DNA of 48,710 nt from JBBDWK01 sp040902885 (GCA_040902885.1 JBBDWK010000009.1:1-48710); one strand, 5' to 3'; numbered from the stretch's first letter, positions 35,269 to 44,115 are shown. A program made the numbers and translations. Notes: generated by a model not told the origin, from the letters alone.

Positions 35269-36621
35269 ATGAAAACCCGTTCCATTGGCGTTCTCTGTCT
35301 CTTTCTTTTCTTACCCGTTACGTTGTGGTGCCAAACGGTTCGCTTTCGGACGACCCTCGGCGATATCGATGTCACCCTGCTTCCCGACTCCGCTCCCCTG
35401 ACGGTCGAAAATTTTCTCAGGTACGTGAATCGCGGCGCCTACAACAATTCCATCATTCACCGTTCCGTGCCCGGCTTCATTTTTCAGGGCGGCGGTTACC
35501 AGTTCATAAACGGCGGTCCAGCGGAAATCCTCCCGGATGCACCCGTGCGCAACGAGTTCAGGGTCTCCAATACCCGCGGCACTCTTGCCATGGCCAAACT
35601 GGGAGGCAACCCAAACAGCGCCACCAATCAATGGTTCTTTAACCTGGTTAACAATTCCGCAAATCTCGATGGCCAGAACGGCGGATTCACCGTGTTCGGC
35701 CGCGTCGCCGACGCCGCCAGCCTGGCCGTCATGGATAGGATCGCCGGCGTAAGTGTGTTCGATGAGCTGCCACTGGTGAACTACAGAGGAGGGCAAGTCC
35801 TGGAGCAGAACCTTGTGCTGGTGAGATCCATAGACCAGTTGCAGCTGGAGCCGAGACCTGCGATCTCCGAAAACGGAGTGATTACGGCGAGCGCCTTTGG
35901 CGGGTTTCTGTCGGCCGCGCCGGGTTCTTACATCGAAATCTACGGGTCCAATATGGCGGAAGGCAGCAGGTCATGGTCCGAAGGCGACTTCACGGACGGA
36001 AACGCCCCTACCTCTCTCGACGAAGTAAGGGTCACTGTGAACGGCGAACCGGCTTACGTCACTTTTATCAGCCCAACCCAGGTGAACGTACAAATCCCGG
36101 CCAACGTCCCCTCCAGCGGGTCTGTCCCGGTTATCGTGAGTTACAAGGGCAACTCCAGCGAGCCTGTTTCGCTCGCGATGAAACCCCTCGCGCCAGGGCT
36201 TCTCGCTCCACCCAGCTTCAAAGTGGAAGACAAGCAGTATCTTTTCGCCGTTCATGCGGCCAGCGGCGCCTTCGTCAGCAACGGCAATGTCCCTGGTCTC
36301 GAGGCGGCGCCGGCCGTGCCCGGAGAGACGCTCGTGCTCTACGGCGTAGGCTTTGGACCGGTGAGCCCGAGCGGTACTCCGATCGCAGGCCAGGTTGCCC
36401 AGGGGTTGACCACGCTGTCCACGGATGTGCAGATTAAGATCGGAGAGTCCGCGGCGCGGATCGTTTATTCCGGTTTAGCCCCGAGTCTGGTCGGCGTCTA
36501 TCAATTCAACGTTATTGTTCCAGCGGATGCTCCGAATGGCGATCTGCCATTGCAGGTTGTAGTGGGCGGCGAAAATATTCCGCAGACGCTATACATCCCC
36601 GTCCAATCGCCGGCGCCCTGA
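35269..36621 (+). CDS. Cyclophilin-type peptidyl-prolyl isomerase fused to Solibacter C-terminal domain
   Basis: 450 aa. A signal peptide (to about residue 21) precedes a cyclophilin domain (about 22-185: VENFLRYVNRGAYNNSIIHR, FIFQGGGYQF, NQWFFNL, FTVFGRV). From about 195 to 450 there is a beta-rich domain starting ENGVITASAFGG, with APGSYIEIYGSNMA and LYGVGFGPVSPSG. This is the pattern of the TIGR03437 Solibacter C-terminal domain, and is my main taxonomic marker. TAAAAT (35250-35255) lies 13 bases before the ATG. Its end abuts repeat copy 1 of the DUF1552 3' end after 11 bp. Confidence 0.88.
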   Translation: MKTRSIGVLCLFLFLPVTLWCQTVRFRTTLGDIDVTLLPDSAPLTVENFLRYVNRGAYNNSIIHRSVPGFIFQGGGYQFINGGPAEILPDAPVRNEFRVSNTRGTLAMAKLGGNPNSATNQWFFNLVNNSANLDGQNGGFTVFGRVADAASLAVMDRIAGVSVFDELPLVNYRGGQVLEQNLVLVRSIDQLQLEPRPAISENGVITASAFGGFLSAAPGSYIEIYGSNMAEGSRSWSEGDFTDGNAPTSLDEVRVTVNGEPAYVTFISPTQVNVQIPANVPSSGSVPVIVSYKGNSSEPVSLAMKPLAPGLLAPPSFKVEDKQYLFAVHAASGAFVSNGNVPGLEAAPAVPGETLVLYGVGFGPVSPSGTPIAGQVAQGLTTLSTDVQIKIGESAARIVYSGLAPSLVGVYQFNVIVPADAPNGDLPLQVVVGGENIPQTLYIPVQSPAP

Positions 36622-36632
36622 AGAACAGCCGG

Positions 36633-36807
36633 TTACCGCTCCAACCCCAGCTCACAAATCCGTCAGCCGCTGGCTTGTATCCCCGAAACGCTCCAGTTGC
36701 ACGCCCATCCTGTCCATCAGCGACAAATAGAGGCTGCACGCCCGGCGGTTGTCGTCGCCCTTGTCGAGATAGTCGAGCACGCGGCCCGGCCGCAGGCCGC
36801 CGCCGCG
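36633..36807 (-). repeat. Copy 1 of DUF1552 3'-end repeat (distal, next to cyclophilin gene)
   Basis: 175 bp, aligned without gaps to 39544-39718 with about 4 mismatches. Read on the minus strand it encodes the last ~51 residues of the DUF1552 protein with a Gly-to-Ser change near the end, then TGA and 19 more matching bases ending at TTACCG (plus strand). To the left is only the cyclophilin gene, without the shared flank seen beside copies 2 and 3. It is best read as the original 3' end of the DUF1552 gene, displaced by insertions. Confidence 0.88.
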
Positions 36808-36972
36808 ACGATCAGATACGCTCCATCCTGACGGTTAGTCATGCCCGCCTCGCCAATAAGTAGCGGACGTGTTCGAAGGCTCGTAGAATCGACTCAGGTA
36901 GCCGTCACGCTGACGATGCGGGGTTCCAGATTGACGGCAATCAATGAGATCGGTATGAGGAAGGACGAGTTA

Positions 36973-38175
36973 ATGTGGCATCTGATGCGCTACTACCGTG
37001 CGACCGTGCTGACCGTGTTCCTCGGCGAGCCCGATAAGTACGAAGTGTGGACGGATGATTTCTCCGGCGAGGTCCGTATACGCGACAGCTTTCAAGTCTC
37101 GCAGGAGGGCACCGACGAAAAGAGCCGGCTAAGCGTGGCGTTCGGATTCCGAACCTGCCGGGGCGGCGAGCGTGCCATTGCCGTCTGGGGTCCCGACTTC
37201 GATAAAGCATCCGAGAACGAGAAACGCATTTGGACCGGCTTTCAACTGGATGAGGCAGATCTACCGGACGCGCCGGACCTCCGCTTTCAGAATTGGGTGC
37301 AGCGTTACGTTGACGGAAGCTGGAAGGTTGAAGACGGTCCCGTTGCCCGGCTCGGTAACGTCATTAGATCGCTCAACGACCTTACGCAGTACACCCTGAA
37401 TGCACCCCTGTTCTCCTCTACCGACATCCGCGGCCTGTGCTTTCCCTCCGCAGAGAACAATCATCGGTACCATGACGCACATTCTGAGGCGTACAAGCAC
37501 CTCCATGACGCCATCAACAAAGATGCGATCACAGGCCTCGGTGCAAAATTCGGCATCCCTGTCAGAGCCGGTGACAAATGGACTGTGACTGCCCTCAAGC
37601 AACTCCTGCCGGAGACGCTTCACTCGGAAGTGATAGGCCCTTTGGATGTGGTGTCGGAGCAGCGGCGTTTGGCCGACCACAAGCAGCGCCCTGCGCCTAA
37701 GTCGTTCCCGGCCTTTGATCAATTCAACAAAGACATGGCCGCCGTGGTGCGCGGCCTCGAATCCCTCCGAGAATACCTTGCCAAGCAACTGGATGTGGAT
37801 CTTCGCTCCTGCGAAGATCGCGCAGCGGCGATGGTACAACTGCCGAAGCTCGATGAAACACGCCTGCCACAAATCACCGATTCTATTTGCGATGCGGGGG
37901 AGATCACAGGCAAACGGGTAAGCTGCGTACGGGGCGGTTACGGCCGACAGATGGCGGGGCAAGCGGATACCCAGGTGCTTATTTTGGAATTCGATGACGG
38001 CAGCCTCCTTGGCATTGTTCCGGTTTCTAACGTTGGCGAATTGGCGCGTGAGGGCAGTTCGATTACGGCGGACGCCCTGAACATCACGTTCTTCGTTAAT
38101 TTCGTTCCACCGGTTCTGCCACACCAAGCGGTGGCGAACTCATCGGACGCGGAAGAGAAGGTAGGAAGTGAATAG
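36973..38175 (+). CDS. Hypothetical protein, cargo A between DUF1552 repeats
   Basis: 400 aa from ATG 36973, which follows AAGGA by 7 bases. The frame opens at ATG 36841, but that start has no ribosome-binding site and sits 33 bp from repeat copy 1. I do not recognise the family. It is soluble, with no signal or membrane segment; an early beta-rich part (FLGEPDKYEVWTDDFSGEV) is followed by a His-rich helix (about 160-180) and a long helical stretch (about 235-290). Base composition looks less GC-rich than the neighbours. It is the only gene between repeat copies 1 and 2 and runs opposite to the DUF1552 gene, so it is probably horizontally acquired cargo. Confidence 0.65.
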   Translation: MWHLMRYYRATVLTVFLGEPDKYEVWTDDFSGEVRIRDSFQVSQEGTDEKSRLSVAFGFRTCRGGERAIAVWGPDFDKASENEKRIWTGFQLDEADLPDAPDLRFQNWVQRYVDGSWKVEDGPVARLGNVIRSLNDLTQYTLNAPLFSSTDIRGLCFPSAENNHRYHDAHSEAYKHLHDAINKDAITGLGAKFGIPVRAGDKWTVTALKQLLPETLHSEVIGPLDVVSEQRRLADHKQRPAPKSFPAFDQFNKDMAAVVRGLESLREYLAKQLDVDLRSCEDRAAAMVQLPKLDETRLPQITDSICDAGEITGKRVSCVRGGYGRQMAGQADTQVLILEFDDGSLLGIVPVSNVGELAREGSSITADALNITFFVNFVPPVLPHQAVANSSDAEEKVGSE

Positions 38176-38204
38176 CGATGCGTCGGGGCAGCCAGCCTGT
38201 CTCA

Positions 38205-38443
38205 TACCGGAAGCACCGCACAACTCAAGAACTCCCATTCGTTGGCGAGGCCGAAGATCGCGTTCGTGGCAGCGTTACCGATCCAACACGAACTCACAAA
38301 TCTGTCAGCCGCTGGCCGGTATCGCCGAAACGCTCGAGTTGCATGCCTATCCTGTCCATCAGCGACAAATAGAGGCTGCACGCCCGGCGGTTGTCGTCGC
38401 CCGTGTCGAAGTAGTTGAGCACGCGGAACGGTCCCAGGCCGCC
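38205..38443 (-). repeat. Copy 2 of DUF1552 3'-end repeat plus shared flank
   Basis: 38275-38443 matches the DUF1552 gene end at about 90%. On the minus strand it keeps the reading frame and stop, with conservative changes (for example Met to Ile, Val to Met, Asp to Asn, Leu to Phe), so it was copied from a diverged but functional DUF1552 gene. The flank 38205-38274 (from TACCGGAAGC to TGGCAGCG) is about 75% similar to 39478-39543. It lies between cargo A and cargo B, 17 bp beyond the cargo B stop. Confidence 0.82.
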
Positions 38444-38460
38444 CGTTCGGCGACCTACAA

Positions 38461-39282
38461 TCACGGCGAATACCCTACATATGCAATCACAAATTCTGGA
38501 GTTCTACTATCGCCTGGAAGTGTAAATCCCTGCCATACGGTCTTAAGCGTATCGTTGAATCCGTCTTGATACGATACAGTTCCACAGAAAGTTAGCTGTT
38601 TATCGCCTGCGATGACGGCTTGCATATCAGACTTGGTGAGCTGGCTCGAATAAGCAGAGATCTCGACAGACTCGTTTATAGGAATGGTCATGGCCGGCAT
38701 TTTCCAGTCATTATGGGCCTCGGGAGAACACTTCGGAGCCTCGCCAACCTCAAATGGCGGCACGGGTGATTTCGATCCAGAACTAGCGTGCCAAACCTTA
38801 GCCAAGGCAGAGCCATAGGTCGAAAGCGCCACGGAAGCAGCGCTCCTGCCGGTATTCTTCAAGCGTAGCGTGATCTCAACGGTGTATTCATCACGACGAG
38901 GCAAAGCCTGGGGAGGTAATCCGGGCTTGAAGCCCCAGCGCTTGCCCGTCGCTAGAATCTTTATCTCAGTGACTCTGTCGAAAGAAAGCCGGGGCCGCTC
39001 GATGACTCTCAGAGGAGGCGTCTTCCTGCGTTCGGATAGACCATCGATCCACTGGAGGCCCGAAAACAGCGCCGATGCGGCGCTGACCACCAGTGCTGCA
39101 CATGAAATCCACACCGTGTAATGGTGGGGCTGGTCCGCAGTCGTTTTTGGTGTATTTGGTGTGGCTTCGTATCGTGAAATCTGAGGGGCTGCGAATTCTG
39201 TTTTGGTGGAGCCGATCACCGCGGCTGACGAGGTCGGCTCTGAGGTGTTTCGTTCCGGTTCGACAGTTCCGTCGTGCGCCAT
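38461..39282 (-). CDS. Hypothetical single-pass membrane protein, cargo B between DUF1552 repeats
   Basis: 273 aa. The N-terminal ~55 residues are polar and Thr/Ser-rich. One membrane segment follows (about 57-77, WISCAALVVSAASALFSGL), then a soluble beta-rich domain of about 190 residues (YTVEITLRLKNTGRSAASVA resembles an immunoglobulin-like fold). I do not recognise a family. It lies alone between repeat copies 2 and 3, in the same direction as the DUF1552 gene, and its stop is 17 bp from copy 2. Its composition is also less GC-rich. A defence or surface role is conceivable but not shown. Confidence 0.65.
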   Translation of the reverse strand: MAHDGTVEPERNTSEPTSSAAVIGSTKTEFAAPQISRYEATPNTPKTTADQPHHYTVWISCAALVVSAASALFSGLQWIDGLSERRKTPPLRVIERPRLSFDRVTEIKILATGKRWGFKPGLPPQALPRRDEYTVEITLRLKNTGRSAASVALSTYGSALAKVWHASSGSKSPVPPFEVGEAPKCSPEAHNDWKMPAMTIPINESVEISAYSSQLTKSDMQAVIAGDKQLTFCGTVSYQDGFNDTLKTVWQGFTLPGDSRTPEFVIAYVGYSP

Positions 39283-39350
39283 CGATCAGTATCCATTCCA
39301 TCACTTTTCTGTTACAGGCGCATCAACGCCGATTGCAGGCTGACTCGGCA

Positions 39351-39361
39351 CCCCTAAGGGG
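39351..39361. repeat. Short palindrome CCCCTAAGGGG upstream of cargo B
   Basis: Perfect 11-bp palindrome in the non-coding stretch 39283-39477, about 70 bp before the cargo B start. It could be an operator or a hairpin. I see nothing else in that stretch. Confidence 0.3.
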
Positions 39362-39477
39362 TTAGTCCCCATCACTCAGCATCGAGCCGCTCACCGGACG
39401 CCACGTTACCCTATCACGTCCTACGACGAGATGTGCCTCGCAACGGGATTGTCGCGGAAGTTGCGGCTGCAACGATT

Positions 39478-39718
39478 TACCGGAAGCCCACAGCTCAGGA
39501 ATTTCGATTCATGGTGAGGCGCAGAATCCCACGCCTGGCAGCCTTACCGCTCCAACCCCAGCTCACAAATCCGTCAGCCGCTGGCCGGTATCCCCGAAAC
39601 GCTCCAGTTGCACGCCCATCCTGTCCATTAGCGACAAATAGAGGCTGCACGCCCGGCGGTTGTCGTCGCCCTTGTCGAGATAGTCGAGCACGCGGCCCGG
39701 CCGCAAGCCGCCGCCGCG
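39478..39718 (-). repeat. Copy 3 of DUF1552 3'-end repeat (current gene end) plus shared flank
   Basis: 39544-39718 comprises the 3' end of the intact DUF1552 gene, its stop (39563-39565) and 19 bases beyond. The flank 39478-39543 is shared with copy 2 but not with copy 1. All three repeats begin on the plus strand at TTACCG and end in the same GC-rich stretch (GCGGCGGCGG on the minus strand), so the boundaries coincide within about 7 bp. Confidence 0.85.
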
Positions 39719-40885
39719 GCCCGCGAGCAGCATCGGCATCTGCTCGGCGCTGTGCGCATCGCCGTCGAACAGGTTGGAGCAGCACAGAAGCATGGAGCTA
39801 TCCAGCAGCGACTGCCCGCTCTCGTCAATCTCCTTCATGCGCTTCAGCAGGTAGGCGAATTGCCGCACATGGAACTGGTTGGTCTTCAGATACATCGCCT
39901 CCGCGGCCGGGGCTTTGCCGTTGTGCGTCAGGTCGAGATGCAGGGCGCCCTCCACGCCCTCCAGGAACCTGAAGTTCATCTGCGAAAGATCGTTGTTGAG
40001 CATGCAGGTCACAATCCGCGTCTTGTCCATCTGGAACGCGAGCACCATGATGTCCAGCATCAGCTTCATGTGATCCGGAACGTTCTGCGGCAGTTCGTCC
40101 GCCGGGCGCGGCATGTCCGGCTTCGTCAGCGTTGGACGCCAGCCTTCCAGGCGCTCCTCCCGGGCGGCGCGGTCGATCCTCGTCTCGATGCTGCGTATCG
40201 ACTCCACGTATTCGTCGAGCTTCTGACCGTCGCTCCGGCTGATCTTCGGCTTGATGGCGTGCGTCTCCTGGAGCACCGCATCGAGAATGCTGCGGTCGAG
40301 CTGCCGGCCTTTGCCGTCGCCGACCAGCAGATCGAAGGCCCGCGCGGGATAAATCTCCTTCGTGGCAGGTTTGCCGGGCGAAGCCCACGAGATGCACGAG
40401 CCATAGATCATTGACAGGCCGTCTTCCAGCCTGAGCTCGTTCGGCTCGATGCCCAACACCAGGCTCGGCACGGCCGTCTTGCTCCCGATCTGCTGGGCCA
40501 GCACCTGGTCGAAGGTAGTGCCCACGCGAATACTGCTGGGATCGAGACTGACCGTCGCTCCCGACAACAGGTTCGGCATCCTGCCCAAATGAGGGCTGGA
40601 CGACTTGACGGCTTCCTGGTTGTACAGTCCGCGAAGGAAGGTGATGTCCTCGCGGAACGGCATCATCGGCTCGAGAGCTGGACCGATCTCCATCGATGCG
40701 CCGCTGCCCCTAGCCCACCAGTGAATGGGTTCCACTCCATTCGAGAAATAAAGGGTGGCGAACCGCAAGGGCGGCTTGTGCGCCGGCGCTCCCCGCAGGG
40801 GCAAAGATTCCATCCAGGGCAACGCGAGTGCGACGCCGGCGCCCCGCAGAAAGTTACGGCGCGATGCTCCTTGAGTGCTCTTCAT
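39563..40885 (-). CDS. DUF1552-family exported protein
   Basis: 440 aa. A twin-arginine signal (R9-R10, SRRNFLRGAGVALALPW) begins the protein. The DUF1552 core includes RFATLYFSNGVEPIHWW, LGRMPNLLSGATVSLDPSSI and SVLLCCSNLFDGDAHS-like segments near the C-terminus. Its start overlaps the stop of the DUF1592 cytochrome (ATGA), the usual gene pair in planctomycetes and acidobacteria. Function is unknown. Its last ~51 codons are the repeated segment at 36633-36807 and 38275-38443, so this 3' end may be an integration target. Confidence 0.88.
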   Translation of the reverse strand: MKSTQGASRRNFLRGAGVALALPWMESLPLRGAPAHKPPLRFATLYFSNGVEPIHWWARGSGASMEIGPALEPMMPFREDITFLRGLYNQEAVKSSSPHLGRMPNLLSGATVSLDPSSIRVGTTFDQVLAQQIGSKTAVPSLVLGIEPNELRLEDGLSMIYGSCISWASPGKPATKEIYPARAFDLLVGDGKGRQLDRSILDAVLQETHAIKPKISRSDGQKLDEYVESIRSIETRIDRAAREERLEGWRPTLTKPDMPRPADELPQNVPDHMKLMLDIMVLAFQMDKTRIVTCMLNNDLSQMNFRFLEGVEGALHLDLTHNGKAPAAEAMYLKTNQFHVRQFAYLLKRMKEIDESGQSLLDSSMLLCCSNLFDGDAHSAEQMPMLLAGRGGGLRPGRVLDYLDKGDDNRRACSLYLSLMDRMGVQLERFGDTGQRLTDL

Positions 40886-43800
40886 AGTTCACCTTCTGTT
40901 TCCGAACTCTTCACGGCCGGTTCGCGGCGATAGCGGAACTGCCGGCTGGTTGCGATCTCCGCCGCCAGTTTCGAAAAGCTGGCATCCGCCCCGGCATCCG
41001 TCAGGCGCTCGATCAGCGGCCGGTCCGACGCCAGGATCGTGCGTCCGAGGGCGTATCCGAGCAGCTTGGAGGAGAGCGTGCGGAGAACCTGCCGCTCCTG
41101 AGCCTTCAGATACCGGAGGAGTCCGTCAAGGCCCGAGATTGGCGTTCCATCGGCCAGATCGCTGGAGTCGTGAATCGGCTTTCCGTCCGAATACTCGTTC
41201 CTCCAACGCCCAACCGCGTCGTAGCGCTCCAGCGGAAAACCCAGCGGATCGATCCGGGAGTGGCAATTGGCGCAAGAGGCATTGCGCTGATGAGCCGCGA
41301 GCCGCTCGCGCACCGTCAGTCCGCCGAAGGCCTTCTCGTCCGCGGGGATGGATCCTGCGTCCGCCGGAGGAGGCGGCGTCGGGGTTCCCAACACGCGGCG
41401 CAAAACCCAATCCCCGCGCTTCACGGGACTCGTGCGCAGAGGCGCGGACGTTGCCGTGAGCACGGCTCCCAGCCGAAGCAAGCCGCCGCGTTGAAACTCG
41501 TTCGCGCCGCTTACCAGTTCGGCCTCGTCCGACTTGATCTCCTTTTGCACTCCGTAGTGTTTCGCCAGCGCCTGGTTCAGGAACGTATAGTCGGCAAAGA
41601 GGATCTCGCGGACCGGCCGGTCCTTGCGGACGATGTGCTCGAAGAACGAGACCGCCTCGTCGTACATGGCGCTCTTCACTTCATCCGTGAACTCGGGGAA
41701 ACGGCCGGTGTCCACGCCGCGGTACTGGTCGAAACGGTAGAAGCCGAGCCACTGGCCGAAGAACTCCGTGGACAGGCGCCGGGCCTTGGGATCGGCCAGC
41801 ATCCGCTTCACCTGCCGCTCGATCTGTTGCGGATTGCTCAGCTCACCCGCATCGGCGGCGCGCCTGAGTTCGTCGTCGGGCAGGGAAGACCACAAGAAGT
41901 AGCTGAGACGGCTGGCCATTTCCCAGTCCGACAGTTCCCTTACTTCGGCTACTTTCGCCGGCTGCTCCAGCCGGTACAGGAACGCGGGCGCCACAAGGAT
42001 GCGGGCCAGCAGGGACCGGACGGCCTCCGGATGGCCGAGCTTATGTTCTTGTCTGGCCTTAGTGTAGAAGGACCGGAGTTTCTCCTTCTCGGATTCCAGT
42101 AGAGCACGCCGCCAGGCTTTGCCGGCGAAAAGAATGCAGTCGCCGACGTGACCGGGGCGGCCGGCGTTTTGTGCCTTGAGCACGGCGTCGTACTCGGCGC
42201 GCAGGTCCTTCACCAACTGGCGCGGCTCCGCGGGCAGCGCCTCAATCTGGGCCACGTCCAGTTCGCCTATGCCCTTGTTCTTCAAGTCCAGTTTGTACTT
42301 CTCAGCGACGAATCGGAGGAAGACGTCGTGATACTCAAACGAACCGAGAAGGTCGGCCCACGCCTGATCGAGCCTGAGTCGCGTGGCATCGTCGAGCATG
42401 TTCTCGACCAGAAAACGGTCCTGGCGGTAGTATTTCAGTGCGGTATGGTAGTGGTCCCGTTCGGGTTGATTGTAAGTGTTGTCGAAGGGCGCGGGGATCG
42501 GGTCCTTGTCCGATGGCGTTGGCTCGCCGTGCGAAGTTTGGGGCATTCGCGCGGCAAACTCGAGCACGCCGGTCTTCCAGGCTTGGAACCCGGAGCTTTT
42601 CGGATCGGCCAGCAGCGCCCAGACGGGCCTTCCTTCGGAAACCTCTTCGCGGCCGGAAATGGTGCAGCGCAGAACCGCGTCTCCCGATTGCCCGGAGCCC
42701 ATTCCGACCTCAACCTGCAGCTCCATTCCGCCTGCGCCTTTCGGCGCCGGAAGGTCGAAGAATAGAGGGGAATCGCTGACCGTTGCGAAATCTTCCGGAT
42801 CGATGGCGCGGCCGTCGGGGTGCTGCCCGAAGGCAAGCTTCTTCGCAGTCTCCTCGTCAAGCAACGACTTCAACGGCTGCGCGGGCCCTGAGCTTCTGTC
42901 CGTCCCGCGGATTCGAACCGTCGCGTTACGCCAGACGACGACCGTCTTTTCCTTCGAGTTGGGATTCGCCGAAACTACGGATAGATGCACTCTGGCCTTT
43001 GGCTGGCCGCGAGTCCTCAAGGGGAACCGGAAACGATGAGTGACCGTGGGCTGAAGGGAGGCGTCAGTCAATACGAGGGCCCGCTCGTCGCCCTGGCCGC
43101 CCGCCGCCATCGCGCCCGCCGCGAACAGCCAGCGAGGCCAGTCGATCAGGAAGCGTTGAATGTCTTCGCAGCCGGCCCGCACGGCCGCCGCGATCTTCTG
43201 GCTGTCAGGGCCAACCGGAGCGGGCAGGCTCTGCCACCGGGAGACGACCTCGGACGTGGGATAGCTCGGCAGCGGCTGCTGAAGCACGGACCAGATGTGC
43301 CGGATGAACTGCGGACTGATTCCTTCGCGGGCCGCAAGATCCTCCAAGGTCGCCGTGTCCTCGCCCAGGGCTTCGCGGTGCAGGTAGCGCCAGGAAGCGT
43401 GGAAAGCCTTGGCGTAGCGATCCAGTCCGTATGGCCTTCCGCCCTCGCCCGCGGCGGCCCGGAAGCCGTGAGCGCGATAGATTTTCTGTATCCGGCTGAT
43501 GGCCGAGAGTTCGAGGCCGCTCTTGCCCGGGTCATCGAAAAACCCGATGGGACCTGACCCGATCACGGCATGCGCGGCAACGTTCTTGGCGGCTTCCAGG
43601 TAGCGTTCCAGGTCCGCGTCCTGCATGAACTGCACGTCCCCGAAATTCGTGAAACCCTCGCCGCCCGCAGCGTCGCTCGCGAAGTTGCGTTCCACGTCCA
43701 AATCGAGCCCGGTCAGGTCCCGGATGGTGTATGCGTACTCGGCGCTGGTCAGCCGCCGCATCGTGACGGCTCCGGGATCGCCGGCATGCTTTCGCGCGAA

Positions 43801-44115
43801 ATCGTCCAGCTTGGCACGGACCCACGCGACCGCCTGGCGCCGCTCCCCGTCGCTCGGCTGCGGCATCTTCTCGGGCGGCATCCGCTTCTGCTCGAGCGCC
43901 GCCGCCACTTTTTCCCAACGCTGGAAATTGTCTCCCATGGAGCGCGAGATCAGATGCTCCAAATTCACCCCAGCCGTCGCCGTTTTGCCATGGCACTGCA
44001 AGCAATACTGCCGGAATACGGGAGCTGCGTTCGCGGCTGATTCGTTCGCGCCCCATACGGTTCCGCCGGCGCTGACGGCGATTATCAGGCAGGCACCCAG
44101 CAGGACTCTCATGGC
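40882..44115 (-). CDS. DUF1587/1595/1592/1588/1585 PSD-type cytochrome c protein
   Basis: 1077 aa from ATG 44115, which gives a clean signal peptide (MRVLLGACLIIAVSAGG) behind GAGAG; the frame opens 8 codons earlier. The N-terminal haem motif is CLQCH. DUF1587 follows (RRLTSAEYAYTIRDLTGLDL), then a long insert, DUF1595 (RSLLARILVAPAFLYRLE), DUF1592 (ELSDWEMASRLSYFLWSSLP), DUF1588 with CANCH (NASCANCHSRIDPLGFPLER) and DUF1585 (LSSKLLGYALGRTILASD). It is exported and likely binds two haems. It is translationally coupled to DUF1552. The family is thought to act in extracytoplasmic oxidation, without biochemical proof. Confidence 0.9.
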   Translation of the reverse strand, partial: AMRVLLGACLIIAVSAGGTVWGANESAANAAPVFRQYCLQCHGKTATAGVNLEHLISRSMGDNFQRWEKVAAALEQKRMPPEKMPQPSDGERRQAVAWVRAKLDDFARKHAGDPGAVTMRRLTSAEYAYTIRDLTGLDLDVERNFASDAAGGEGFTNFGDVQFMQDADLERYLEAAKNVAAHAVIGSGPIGFFDDPGKSGLELSAISRIQKIYRAHGFRAAAGEGGRPYGLDRYAKAFHASWRYLHREALGEDTATLEDLAAREGISPQFIRHIWSVLQQPLPSYPTSEVVSRWQSLPAPVGPDSQKIAAAVRAGCEDIQRFLIDWPRWLFAAGAMAAGGQGDERALVLTDASLQPTVTHRFRFPLRTRGQPKARVHLSVVSANPNSKEKTVVVWRNATVRIRGTDRSSGPAQPLKSLLDEETAKKLAFGQHPDGRAIDPEDFATVSDSPLFFDLPAPKGAGGMELQVEVGMGSGQSGDAVLRCTISGREEVSEGRPVWALLADPKSSGFQAWKTGVLEFAARMPQTSHGEPTPSDKDPIPAPFDNTYNQPERDHYHTALKYYRQDRFLVENMLDDATRLRLDQAWADLLGSFEYHDVFLRFVAEKYKLDLKNKGIGELDVAQIEALPAEPRQLVKDLRAEYDAVLKAQNAGRPGHVGDCILFAGKAWRRALLESEKEKLRSFYTKARQEHKLGHPEAVRSLLARILVAPAFLYRLEQPAKVAEVRELSDWEMASRLSYFLWSSLPDDELRRAADAGELSNPQQIERQVKRMLADPKARRLSTEFFGQWLGFYRFDQYRGVDTGRFPEFTDEVKSAMYDEAVSFFEHIVRKDRPVREILFADYTFLNQALAKHYGVQKEIKSDEAELVSGANEFQRGGLLRLGAVLTATSAPLRTSPVKRGDWVLRRVLGTPTPPPPADAGSIPADEKAFGGLTVRERLAAHQRNASCANCHSRIDPLGFPLERYDAVGRWRNEYSDGKPIHDSSDLADGTPISGLDGLLRYLKAQERQVLRTLSSKLLGYALGRTILASDRPLIERLTDAGADASFSKLAAEIATSRQFRYRREPAVKSSETEGEL

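Noticed and set aside
36633..39718. CRISPR array or tandem satellite repeat
   Set aside because: There are only three copies, 175 bp long, separated by more than 1 kb with coding sequence between, and the repeat itself encodes a protein end.
36633..39718. Composite transposon flanked by insertion sequences
   Set aside because: The repeats contain no transposase and no terminal inverted repeats; they are the 3' end of a neighbouring gene in direct orientation.
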